NCBI GenBank assembly: GCA_963697355.1
Contig: CAVONV010000005.1
Location: 5,991-69,990 of the forward strand
Length of the DNA: 64,000 nucleotides
Direction: 5' to 3'
Origin: CAVONV01 sp963697355
GTDB taxonomy: Bacteria > Acidobacteriota > Vicinamibacteria > Marinacidobacterales > DATDRI01
A program made the position numbers and the translations under genes. Shown one piece after another: positions 26,987-35,816 of the stretch (positions are counted from its first letter, which is position 1; every line of letters begins with the position of its first letter). The notes under the pieces were generated by a model. It was not told where the DNA came from. It was given only the letters and a program-made list of their open reading frames with translations, and did not search any database.

Positions 26987-27008
26987 CGGTCGTCAATCTG
27001 ATGAGCTT

Positions 27009-27029
27009 GAACGGCTGGGGCAGCCGTTC
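27009..27029. terminator. Hairpin between convergent genes
   Basis: GAACGGCT-GGGGC-AGCCGTTC: a perfect 8-base stem with a 5-base loop. It lies between the stop of the TPR gene and the stop of the ADOP fragment, where a bidirectional terminator is expected. No T-run follows on either strand. Confidence 0.5.
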
Positions 27030-27036
27030 TCGGCAT

Positions 27037-27822
27037 TCACTCGTGCCTTAGTGCGTCCACGGGGTCGATCTTCGTGGCTCTTCGGGCCGGTAGGTAGGTA
27101 GCTATCACTCCCGATAGAAACAACGCCAAGGTAACAGCGCCAAAAGTGAGCGGATCGTAGGGATTCACGCCGAACAAGAAAATAGAAAGACTCTTAGCAA
27201 CGCCCGCTGCGATGATAGTCCCGACGGCAATGCCGGTGGCAGCCAGCTTTGTCCCTTGCCCGAGGACCATGGCGAGTAGATTCTTGCGTTGGGCGCCCAA
27301 TGTCAAGCGAATGCCCATCTCCTGGGTGCGCTGTGAGACGGAATAAGCGATGACACCGTAGACTCCGACAATGGACAAGACGAAAGCGACCGCACCCAGG
27401 ACCGACATGATTTTTGCCATGATGGTGCTTCCCCCCATGGAGATGTGCATGATCTCCTGCATCGTCATCACGTCGTAGATAGGGAGGTCCGGGTCGATGG
27501 CCATGACCTCCGCCCTCACGGTCTCTAAAGAGAGGGAACTGGTGCGGATGGTAACGTACATGGTGTTCCTTGGATTCTGGAGCACCGACATGAACGCCAT
27601 GGGTCGCGTCTCATTGTTGATGTCGAGCGTATTGCGAACGACTCCTATGATTTCTCTGGTCTCGTCCCAGTAGGCAATCTTCTTGCCGATGGGGTCTTCC
27701 TCGGGCCAGTGGCGTTCTACGAGAGCTTCGTTGACCACGATGAGTTGAGGCGAATCCAATCGGATGGTGTCATCGAGCAATCGGCCTCGGACCAAAGGCG
27801 TCTCCATTGCCTGGAAGTACAA
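27037..27822 (-). pseudogene. C-terminal remnant of ADOP/MacB-type ABC permease
   Basis: 261 residues that match only the end of acidobacterial duplicated orphan permeases (normally about 800 residues with two FtsX-like halves). Visible: a periplasmic MacB-type portion (RGRLLDDTIRLDSPQLIVVNE, ERHWPEEDPIGKKI), then FVLSIVGVYGVIAYSVSQRTQEMGIR and the last helices ending LPARRATKIDPVDALRHE. The N-terminal half and first FtsX domain are absent, and the promoter of the next operon lies at its broken edge. It is probably nonfunctional. Confidence 0.75.
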
Positions 27823-27833
27823 CTCGGCAAACT

Positions 27834-27862
27834 TTGACTCTCCAAGGCTTTCCGCATAGCAT
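27834..27862 (+). promoter_or_regulatory. Sigma70-like promoter before the NhaC/sulfatase operon
   Basis: TTGACT (27834-27839, 5 of 6) is followed after 17 bases by TAGCAT (27857-27862, 4 of 6). Transcription would start near 27869, about 27 bases before the TTG start of the antiporter gene. Confidence 0.5.
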
Positions 27863-27895
27863 GCCTTTCCAGTTCACCCCGGAGTCTCGACGACA

Positions 27896-29290
27896 TTGGA
27901 TACGAGTTGGATTTCGATCATCCCGCCTCTTCTTGCCGTTGTCCTCGCCTTTGTTACCCGAGAAGCCGTTGTTAGTTTGGCCTTGGCTTGTATCGCCGGC
28001 GTCTTGCTGATGGGGCAGGGGCTTCAGGGATTCCCGGCCCTCGTCACCCGCGCACTCGGCAATCCGGATTTCATCTGGGTTTTCAGTATCGAGCTTTGTA
28101 TCGGCGTCATCGTCGCGTTTCTGCAACGGAGCGGTGCCATCGGCCTTTTCACGTCCCGTGTAGGAAGCTGGGCCAATGACCGTCGACAGGTCGGGATTCT
28201 CGGCTGGGCGCTGGGATTGCTCATCTTCTTTAGTGACTATTTCAGCCCTTTATTTGTCGGGCCGGTCATGCGCAACCTGACGGACAAATATCGCATGGCC
28301 CGCGAGAAACTTGCCTATATCTGCGACTCCACGTCGGCACCACTTTCCGTGTTGATACCTATCAGTGCGTGGGCGGCCTACCTAAGTGGCTTGGCTGTCG
28401 GCACGGGGCCGGTCGCCGACAAGGAAGCAGGGATGGAGCTTTTCCTTCGAAGCCTCCCGTTCAATTTCTACTCCATCCTTTCCATCGTGCTCGTCTTCCT
28501 CATCGTTGCCGAAGTGCTGCCCGATTTCGGTCCGATGAAGAGGGCCGAAGAGAGGGCTCGAACGACGGGTAAGCTTCTACGGGATGGAGCCGTCCCGATG
28601 ATGGGAAAGGAGCTCACCGAGCTGGAAGTGTCTAGCGCGGGCCGGACCAGCCTCGGGATCAATTTCGTGCTTCCCATATCCGTCATCGTGATCACCAATA
28701 TCGCTACGTTTGTGGTCACGGGCACGAGCGGAGTTCTCGAGAGCTTGATGCTCGGAGTGGCGGTTATGGCGGTCACGTTATGGATCCAGCGCGTCGACGA
28801 CTTGAGCGACATCATGAAGACCGTTTATGCCGGAGTGAAGGGAGTCATGCCGGCGGTGCTGATATTGGCTTTGGCCTACTGCATCAACGCCGTAACCAAG
28901 GAAATGCACACTGCGGAGTATGTTGTCGGCATTACCGAGAGCTGGATGTCGCCTCGTGTCCTGCCTGCGATGATTTTCTTTGTGAGTGGCTTTATCGGTT
29001 TTGCAACGGGAACCGCTTGGGGGACCTACGCCATCGTGGTTCCCATCGCCCTTCCTTTGGCCTATCAGTTCGGTGGACAACAAATGGGGTTGCTGGTGCC
29101 GGCCACCTTTGCCGCGGTGGCAGGAGGGGGGGTCTTCGGTGACCATTGTTCTCCTCTGTCCGATACGACGGTACTTTCATCTTTGGGGAGTGCCTGCGAT
29201 CACATCGATCATGTGAGGACCCAGCTCCCGTACGCACTGGTGGTTGCCGGGATTGCTTTGATGTTGTATTTGCTTGTGGGACTCATGTAA
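27896..29290 (+). CDS. Na+/H+ antiporter, NhaC family
   Basis: 464 residues, TTG start with GGAG 11 bases upstream. About 11 membrane helices with NhaC-family stretches: FFSDYFSPLFVGPVMRNLTD, CDSTSAPLSVLIPISAWAAY and, near the C terminus, ATGTAWGTYAIVVPIALPLA and GGGVFGDHCSPLSDTTVLSS. The family exchanges Na+ (or an organic substrate and malate in some members) for protons. It is the first gene of an operon whose other products are mostly exported hydrolases, so it may import the small product they release rather than only Na+. Confidence 0.87.
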   Translation: MDTSWISIIPPLLAVVLAFVTREAVVSLALACIAGVLLMGQGLQGFPALVTRALGNPDFIWVFSIELCIGVIVAFLQRSGAIGLFTSRVGSWANDRRQVGILGWALGLLIFFSDYFSPLFVGPVMRNLTDKYRMAREKLAYICDSTSAPLSVLIPISAWAAYLSGLAVGTGPVADKEAGMELFLRSLPFNFYSILSIVLVFLIVAEVLPDFGPMKRAEERARTTGKLLRDGAVPMMGKELTELEVSSAGRTSLGINFVLPISVIVITNIATFVVTGTSGVLESLMLGVAVMAVTLWIQRVDDLSDIMKTVYAGVKGVMPAVLILALAYCINAVTKEMHTAEYVVGITESWMSPRVLPAMIFFVSGFIGFATGTAWGTYAIVVPIALPLAYQFGGQQMGLLVPATFAAVAGGGVFGDHCSPLSDTTVLSSLGSACDHIDHVRTQLPYALVVAGIALMLYLLVGLM

Positions 29291-29315
29291 GGACAAGCAG
29301 AGAGGAATACAAGTT

Positions 29316-30790
29316 ATGTACAAGACCTTGGATCGAAACAAGTGGGTTTTCGTCATCACATCCATCGTGTTGGTCACTCTTGGGTGGCCACTAGATGCGC
29401 AAGAGACGCGCCCCAACATCGTCTTGATCGTCGTAGACGATCTCCGGTTCGACGAGATCGGTGTGGGCGGACACCCTTATCTGGAGACCCCCAACATCGA
29501 CCGACTGGCGGCGGAAGGCGCGATGTTCACGAGTGCCTACCACTCGACGCCGCTTTGCTCTCCCAACCGCGCGAGCATTCTCACGGGGCAGTACGTGTCG
29601 CGCCACGGCATTCTCGATAACACTTCTCGAAGTCACGCCAGCCACCGTCTGGATTTGTTCCCAAAGGAACTGCAAAAGGCTGGATACGCCACGGCGCACG
29701 TCGGTAAATGGCACATGGGCAACGATCCCACGCCGCGACCGGGTTACGACTACTGGGTGAGCTTTGCCGGGCAGGGCAAAACCAACGATCCGGATCTTTA
29801 CGAGAACGGTGGCATCCATTCGGTCAAAGGCTACATTACCGACATCTTCACGGATCGCGCGATCGATTTCATCGAGAAGACTGACGGCAAACCGTTTTTT
29901 GTCTATATCGGGCACAAGGCCGTACACCCGGAAGCGAAGCAGTTGGATGACGGCACGGTTGATTTGAGTGTGCCTCGAGAGTTCATCCCGGCGGCGCGTC
30001 ACAAGGGCCGCTATGACGGTATGAAGGTCGAACGGCGTCCCAATTACGGGTTCTCTGATGAGGAGCGTACGACCAAGCCGGTCATCAAGGAAGCCTTGGA
30101 CATTCGCCACGAGCTCGAAAAGGACCCGGATTGGGCTAGGGAGATCGATCCCGGCATTTCAGAAAACACGATCCGGCGCCGTGCCGAGATGATGCTCGCC
30201 GTCGACGAGGGAGTGGGCCGTATCATCGACACGCTCGAGGACAAGGGCGTGTTGGATAACACCCTTATCATCTTTACCAGCGACAACGGCTATTTCTACG
30301 GTGAGCACGGTTTGGCTGTTGAACGCCGTTTACCTTACGAGGAGTCGGTTCGCACTCCGTTGCTGATGCGCTACCCGAAGCTCATCGATCCCGGAAAGAA
30401 AGTGGCTAGCCCGGTCGTCTCGATTGATCTCGCGCCCACCGTGCTGGATGTTGCAGGCGTCGCGATCCCAAGACATGTTCAAGGCAAGTCGTTGGCACCA
30501 TTGATGAGCGGGGTTCAGACAAAATTCACGACGTCATCTTGATCGAGTTCTACAGTCATGAGAATCCTTTCCCTTGGACCGCCAGCATGGATTACCGCAT
30601 CGTGCGAAAGGGTAAATACAAGTACATCCGCTGGATCCGCTTCGAAGACGAGGCCGAGCTCTACGATATGGAAGCGGATCCTTATGAGTTGATCAATCTG
30701 GTGAAACTTCCGGAGATGACTGCTGTGGTCGAAGACTTGAAGAAAGACATGCAGGCTCTCGTACTCGAGTCGTTGGGATTGAACAACTGA
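29316..30790 (+). pseudogene. Secreted type I sulfatase with a -1 frameshift
   Basis: Start ATG 29316 with AGAGGA 9 bases upstream, followed by a signal peptide (cleavage near LDAQ). The N-terminal part is canonical: NIVLIVVDDLRFDE (metal Asp pair) and TPLCSPNRASILTG, with Cys81 as the formylglycine precursor in CSPNR, later HVGKWHMG and FTSDNGYFYGEHG. At about 30525 the frame breaks: the first frame stops at 30542, while the remaining 85 residues (HDVILIEFYSHENPFPW, LYDMEADPYELINL) continue in the -1 frame from an ACAAAATTC stretch. The rest is intact, so a single lost base, real or from sequencing, explains it. It hydrolyses sulfate esters in the periplasm or outside. Confidence 0.85.
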
Positions 30791-30807
30791 GATTCGAGGA
30801 GAGCCGC

Positions 30808-31959
30808 ATGAAAAGATACGCCGTTTTTGGTGCGGGAATGATGGGGCGGGTGATTGCCCAAGACCTCGTGGAGACGGAGGTCGATGCCGAAGTCGCTGTC
30901 CTCGATGTGAGCGACCGTCTACTCGAAGAGACAGCCGCTTTTGTGGGAAGTGAGCGCCTCACGACGCGGACGCTCGATGTCACGGACAAGGCGACGACAC
31001 ACGAGGCACTACGGGGGACGGATGTCGTCATTGGCGCCTTACCTCACGGAATCAGTCCGGCGCTCGTCGAGGCTGCGGCTGACACGGGAACCTCTCTGGT
31101 GGATCTCGTGGGCTCCGGTCCGGAGAAGCGAATCGCGCTCCATGAGCGCGCAAGGGACAACAACTGTCTCATCGTCCCCGGGTGCGGCGTAGCACCAGGG
31201 ATCAGCAACATGTGTGTCGGGCAGGGTGTCGAGCTCCTCGACGAGGCGTTGAGCGCCACAATCTATGTCGGAGGCATACCCTGGAGGAAGAGACCTCCTC
31301 TCTTCTATGAAACCGTCTATCTCATGGAGAGTGTCTTCAACGCTTGTGAGAGACCGGCCACAATTATCGAGGACGGGGAGGAAGTGACTGTTGAGCCTCT
31401 CACCGGCTTGGAAACGGTCACCTTCCCTGAGCCCATTGGCCAACTCGACGCGTTCTATACGGATGGGCTGGCTTCTCTTCCTCTGACGATGCGGGGAAAG
31501 GTCCAACAAAACCTGTCAGAAAAGACCCTTCGCTATCCAGGTCACGTTGAACGCGTCCAGACCTTGAAGCAGTGTGGACTATTGCGAAAAGAGCCCGTTC
31601 GGGTGGGCGGTGTCGAAGTTGTTCCCCGAGATCTACTTCTCGAGCTTCTTGCAGAGGACCTCGAGCTTGGTCCGGACGGGGATATCCTTGCTATGCGGGT
31701 TATCGTGGATGGCATGAAGGAGGGGAACCCGAAGCGGCACATCTTCGAGCTCATTGATACCTACGATCCCGGGAAAAACCATACGGCTATGGCCCGGACG
31801 ACGGGTTTTCCCGCGACCATCACGGCCCGGATGATAGCGAACAACAAACTGACAGAAAAAGGAGTGCGCTTTCCCGAGCAGATCTTTGTCGGCTCTCGAT
31901 TCGAACACATGGTGGAAGCTCTGGCGGAAAAGGGAGTTCTTGTGACTCATAACGATTAG
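30808..31959 (+). CDS. Saccharopine dehydrogenase / lysine 6-dehydrogenase-like enzyme
   Basis: 383 residues with GAGGAG before the ATG. N-terminal Rossmann fold: YAVFGAGMMGRVIAQDL (GxGxxG) and the acidic end VAVLDVSD that should favour NAD+. The middle (PHGISPALVEAAADTGTSLVDL, VPGCGVAPGISNM) and the GGIPWRKRPPLFYETVYLME region follow lysine 6-dehydrogenase/saccharopine reductase-like proteins. It should oxidise an amino acid or its imine in the cytoplasm. It lies 18 bases after the sulfatase and 15 before the CocE gene, the only clearly cytoplasmic metabolic enzyme of this operon. Confidence 0.85.
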   Translation: MKRYAVFGAGMMGRVIAQDLVETEVDAEVAVLDVSDRLLEETAAFVGSERLTTRTLDVTDKATTHEALRGTDVVIGALPHGISPALVEAAADTGTSLVDLVGSGPEKRIALHERARDNNCLIVPGCGVAPGISNMCVGQGVELLDEALSATIYVGGIPWRKRPPLFYETVYLMESVFNACERPATIIEDGEEVTVEPLTGLETVTFPEPIGQLDAFYTDGLASLPLTMRGKVQQNLSEKTLRYPGHVERVQTLKQCGLLRKEPVRVGGVEVVPRDLLLELLAEDLELGPDGDILAMRVIVDGMKEGNPKRHIFELIDTYDPGKNHTAMARTTGFPATITARMIANNKLTEKGVRFPEQIFVGSRFEHMVEALAEKGVLVTHND

Positions 31960-31973
31960 AGGAGGAATCCGAC

Positions 31974-33914
31974 GTGGACATTGTAAACAAGAAGAGGCTT
32001 TTCAGCAGTGTGGCTTGTTGTGCTTTCCTGATGCTGGCCGTTGGTGGTCAGGCTGTCGCACAGGATGACGAGAGTCGGAAGTCGGTCAAGGAACGTTACA
32101 CAAAATATGAATATGAGATCCCGATGCGCGACGGCGTGAAGCTTTTTACGGCTGTCTACGCGCCCAAAGATACGTCGAAACCTTACCCATTTCTGCTGAC
32201 GCGAACTCCGTACAGTGTTTCGCCCTACGGTGTCGACCAGTACCGTACATCGTTGGGACCTTCGAAGCACTTCGAGGATGCCGGCTATATCTTCGTTTAC
32301 CAAGATGCCCGGGGTCGCTATATGTCGGAGGGCACGTTTCAGCAGGTGCGCCCTCACGTGCCCGATAAGCGCGGTCCTGAAGACATCGATGAAAGTACCG
32401 ATGCATACGACACTATTGAATGGTTGCTGAAGAACATTCCGAACCACAACGGCAGAGCGGGCATGGTCGGTGTTTCGCAACCCGGATTTCACGTGGCGGC
32501 CAGCATGATTGACTCACACCCTGCTCTCAAGTGTGCCTCTCCACAGGCCCCAACGGCGGATTACTACATGGGAGACGATGTCTATCACAACGGCGCGTTC
32601 ATGCTGGGCGCCAATTTTCGTTTCTACTCAGGATTTCAACCTCGTGGGGACGAACCCGAGCCGCGACGACCGCGCCTGCGTTTCGATCCCGGTACGCCCG
32701 ACGCGTACGACTTTCTCTTGAAGCTCGGACCCCTCGCGGAGGTGAATCAAAAGCTCTTCGAAGGAAAGGCCGGGTACTTTCAAGAGATCGTCGATCACCC
32801 AACCTACGATGAGTTTTGGAAGAAGCGCTCTTTGTGGAAGTTCATGGACAACGTGAAATGCGCTGTGCTCAATGTGGGAGGATGGTTTGACGCCGAAGAC
32901 CCGGTGGGGGCGTTTCATATCTACCATGCCCTCGAGAAAACCGATCCGGAAAGAGTCAACTTACTGGTGATGGGACCCTGGTCCCACGGTGGCTGGGGAC
33001 GCCAGGAAGGTGACAAACTGGGCAATATCGACTTCGCCGTGAAAACCGGCTTGTTTTTCAGAGAGCAGATCCAGTTTCCGTTCTTCGAGCACCACCTCAA
33101 AGATGAGCCGGCGGATTTGCCCGAAGCGTTTATGTTTCTCACCGGACTCAATGAATGGCGGCGTCTCAGCGAGTGGCCTCCGAAAGACGTTGAGCCGCTG
33201 TCTCTGTATTTCCATCCAAGCGGACAGTTGAAGACGGCTGCGCCTGGCGACGTGAGTCAAAACGCTTTCGATGAATATGTCAGCGACCCCAATCGCCCTG
33301 TCCCGTTCGTGGGCTACATCGCGCCCGGAATGACGAGGGACTACATGACGGAGGATCAGCGATTTGCTGCGCAGCGTCCCGATGTCCTGGTCTATGAAAC
33401 CGAAGTACTCGCCGGCGATCTGACCGTTGCCGGGCCGATTCGAGTCAAATTGAATGTCTCCACGACCGGAACGGATTCTGACTGGGTTGTGAAGGTGATC
33501 GATGTGTACCCAGGCGATTACCCAACGCCAGAGCCACCAGAAGGGCAGACCTTGCCGCCGAATGCCGTCAAGATGGGTGGCTACCAGCAGCTCGTTCGCG
33601 GAGAGCCTTTCCGCGCGAAGTATCGCAATGGTTTCGAGGCGGGGGAAGCTATGGTTCCTGGACAGCCCACGGCGATCGATTTCGAGCTTCCGGCGGTCTA
33701 TCACACGTTCCGCAAGGGACACCGGATCATGGTCCAGGTCCAGAGCTCTTGGTTTCCACTCGTGGATCGCAATCCGCAGCAGTTCATGGTCATTCCCAAG
33801 GCAAGACCTGAGGATTTTCAAAAAGCAACACAAAGGGTGTACCGTTCGGGCTCTCTCACCTCTTCGGTGACCATGCCTGTAGAGGGCCGTCCTTTGCGGC
33901 TGGTATCCCAGTGA
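31974..33914 (+). CDS. Secreted CocE/NonD family hydrolase (X-Pro dipeptidyl-peptidase S15-like)
   Basis: 646 residues, GTG start with GAGGAGG upstream. A signal peptide ends near AVAQ. The alpha/beta-hydrolase core contains IPMRDGVKLFTAVYAP, YQDARGRYMSEG and the nucleophile elbow GVSQPGF (Ser168); the second half (VAGPIRVKLNVSTTGTDSDW, GHRIMVQVQSSWFPL) is the jelly-roll of the family. Members include cocaine esterase, alpha-amino-acid ester hydrolase and glutaryl-7-ACA acylase. It would cleave an ester or amide bond of an acylated amino acid or dipeptide outside the cytoplasm. It is followed 8 bases later by a gamma-glutamyltransferase. Confidence 0.9.
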   Translation: MDIVNKKRLFSSVACCAFLMLAVGGQAVAQDDESRKSVKERYTKYEYEIPMRDGVKLFTAVYAPKDTSKPYPFLLTRTPYSVSPYGVDQYRTSLGPSKHFEDAGYIFVYQDARGRYMSEGTFQQVRPHVPDKRGPEDIDESTDAYDTIEWLLKNIPNHNGRAGMVGVSQPGFHVAASMIDSHPALKCASPQAPTADYYMGDDVYHNGAFMLGANFRFYSGFQPRGDEPEPRRPRLRFDPGTPDAYDFLLKLGPLAEVNQKLFEGKAGYFQEIVDHPTYDEFWKKRSLWKFMDNVKCAVLNVGGWFDAEDPVGAFHIYHALEKTDPERVNLLVMGPWSHGGWGRQEGDKLGNIDFAVKTGLFFREQIQFPFFEHHLKDEPADLPEAFMFLTGLNEWRRLSEWPPKDVEPLSLYFHPSGQLKTAAPGDVSQNAFDEYVSDPNRPVPFVGYIAPGMTRDYMTEDQRFAAQRPDVLVYETEVLAGDLTVAGPIRVKLNVSTTGTDSDWVVKVIDVYPGDYPTPEPPEGQTLPPNAVKMGGYQQLVRGEPFRAKYRNGFEAGEAMVPGQPTAIDFELPAVYHTFRKGHRIMVQVQSSWFPLVDRNPQQFMVIPKARPEDFQKATQRVYRSGSLTSSVTMPVEGRPLRLVSQ

Positions 33915-33921
33915 GGCCGTC

Positions 33922-35787
33922 ATGAGGCGCCTGTCAGTTCTGGGATGGATTCTAGGGCTGTCGATAGCCTGTAATGTCTCGAGTCAGACGGGCAATGAGA
34001 AAGGCCTCCTCGAAACAGTGAAGCCTTTTGCTAGTTTTGGGCACGTCTATGGCGTCGATAGCTTCGAATCGATGCGTCCCCGCATCATGGGAACCGACGG
34101 CGTGGTCTCGACGGGACACTATTTGGCAACACTTGCCGGCATCGAGGCGCTGCGAAAAGGCGGGAACGCCTTCGACGCGGGAGTGGCAGCCGCCATGGCG
34201 CTCAAGGTGACCAAAATGGGGTACGCCGGCTGGACTGGTGTGGCCCCACTGATCCTCTACGACGCCAAACAGCAAGAAGTCGTCACAAGAGTCGGTGCAG
34301 GGACGACACCCGCCAAAGCCACGCTCGAATATTTCCAAGAGCACGGCAAAACGGACATCAATATGGCGCTCCTTCCGGCGGATGTGGATGTTTGGCTAGC
34401 CACGCTCGGTCGGTACGGTACATTCAGTTTTCAGGATGCGGCCCGTCCCGCGCTCGAGACTGCCGAGGGTGGTTATCATCTGTATAAGCATCAGAAGTAT
34501 CTACTCGGTGACCTCCAGGAAGAGATTCAGCGATTTCCCTACAACGTAGGGTTCTGGTTCCAGCACGGGGTGGGCGAGCAGCGGCTCGGTGACCTTATGG
34601 TCAACCAGGATCTGGGAAGGCTCATCCGTTACATGGGCAATGCTGAGAAGAAAAGCCTCGCTGTCGGCGGTTCTCGTGCGGAGGGGCTTCGCGCCGCTCG
34701 GGATGCCTTCTACAAAGGTGACCCCGCTCGAGCGGCCGACGAGTTCTACAGTCAGTTCGAAGACGGCCTCGTGACTTATCAAGATCTCTCGAACTATGAA
34801 GGGAAGTGGATGCCGCCGCTTCATACGACCTATCGTGGCTATGAGGTCTATGTCTGCGACGGCTGGTCTCAAGGGCCGCGTCTCATCCTTTTCCTGAACA
34901 TGCTCGAGGGCGTCGACTTGGAATCGCTCGGGTACAACACACCAGAGTACATCCACTTGGTCTCACAGGTTATCAATCTAGGGATGTCCGACAGCCACAA
35001 GTACATCGGCGACCCCGACTTTGTGGAAATCCCCAAAGCGCTTTTCTCCAAGGACTACGCACGCGAGCGTGTAACGCTCATTGATACACACCATGCGTTC
35101 GAAGACATGCCACCGTGGGGCAATCCTATCCAGATGGAAAGAACCGATCCGGACTCGCCGACCGTGTTTACCCTTCCCGTCGCTGGTTCCGAGGAGGGTA
35201 TCGAGGACACGAGCTCCCTTAACGTCATGGACGGGGAGGGAAACGTCTTTTCGATGACGGAAAGCGATGGGCACATGGTCAGTCCTATGATACCGGGATG
35301 GGGCTTTGGGCTCGGCCGGCGCATGGAGCAGCTCAACCTTGACTCGAGCTTGGCGAATGTGATGGCTCCCAACAAGCGGCCTCGCAATACCAACACCCCG
35401 GTCCTCGTGATGAAGGATGGTCAGCCCTTCATGGGGTTGTCGACACCCGGGGGAGAACAACAGGCGCAGGCCATCCTTCAAGTGTTTTTGAACGTCGTTG
35501 TTTGGAACATGTCTCCTGAACAAGCTCTCGATCAACCTCGATTCGGAAGCTACAACTTCCCCATCACTGGTCACGAGGTCAACGAGAATCCCGGTAAAAT
35601 ATGCTTGGAGGAGCGTATCCCGGAGGCAACCTTCGAGGCGCTCCGGAAAAAAGGACATGACGTCGTGTCGTGGGGGCTTTGGAATTGGAGGGCCTGTGCT
35701 CTCACCATCACCTATCGCGATCCGGAAAGTGGAGTTCTCATCGCCGCGGGTGACGTGCGACGTGAGACCCACGCCTTGGGGTACTAA
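33922..35787 (+). CDS. Gamma-glutamyltransferase family protein (Ntn hydrolase)
   Basis: 621 residues with an exported N terminus (GLSIAC17, possible lipoprotein). Family features: TGHYLATLAGIEALRKGGNAFDAGVAAAMAL, and the self-cleavage site before Thr430 in EDTSSLNVMDGEGN, which would leave a 192-residue small subunit as in known enzymes. The usual TTHxSVxD is altered (TSSLNVMD): the nucleophile Thr is kept but the second Thr and His are Ser. The downstream glycine-rich oxyanion stretch appears as LSTPGGEQQAQAIL. It should hydrolyse or transfer a gamma-glutamyl or other acyl group. The changed site suggests a different acyl substrate. Confidence 0.85.
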   Translation: MRRLSVLGWILGLSIACNVSSQTGNEKGLLETVKPFASFGHVYGVDSFESMRPRIMGTDGVVSTGHYLATLAGIEALRKGGNAFDAGVAAAMALKVTKMGYAGWTGVAPLILYDAKQQEVVTRVGAGTTPAKATLEYFQEHGKTDINMALLPADVDVWLATLGRYGTFSFQDAARPALETAEGGYHLYKHQKYLLGDLQEEIQRFPYNVGFWFQHGVGEQRLGDLMVNQDLGRLIRYMGNAEKKSLAVGGSRAEGLRAARDAFYKGDPARAADEFYSQFEDGLVTYQDLSNYEGKWMPPLHTTYRGYEVYVCDGWSQGPRLILFLNMLEGVDLESLGYNTPEYIHLVSQVINLGMSDSHKYIGDPDFVEIPKALFSKDYARERVTLIDTHHAFEDMPPWGNPIQMERTDPDSPTVFTLPVAGSEEGIEDTSSLNVMDGEGNVFSMTESDGHMVSPMIPGWGFGLGRRMEQLNLDSSLANVMAPNKRPRNTNTPVLVMKDGQPFMGLSTPGGEQQAQAILQVFLNVVVWNMSPEQALDQPRFGSYNFPITGHEVNENPGKICLEERIPEATFEALRKKGHDVVSWGLWNWRACALTITYRDPESGVLIAAGDVRRETHALGY

Positions 35788-35816
35788 TCGAGAACGAACC
35801 GACGGGCGGCCACGCG

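Noticed and set aside
30500..30545. Programmed -1 frameshifting in the sulfatase
   Set aside because: No proper slippery heptamer with a downstream pseudoknot is visible, and neighbouring genes show similar one-base breaks, so an indel is simpler.
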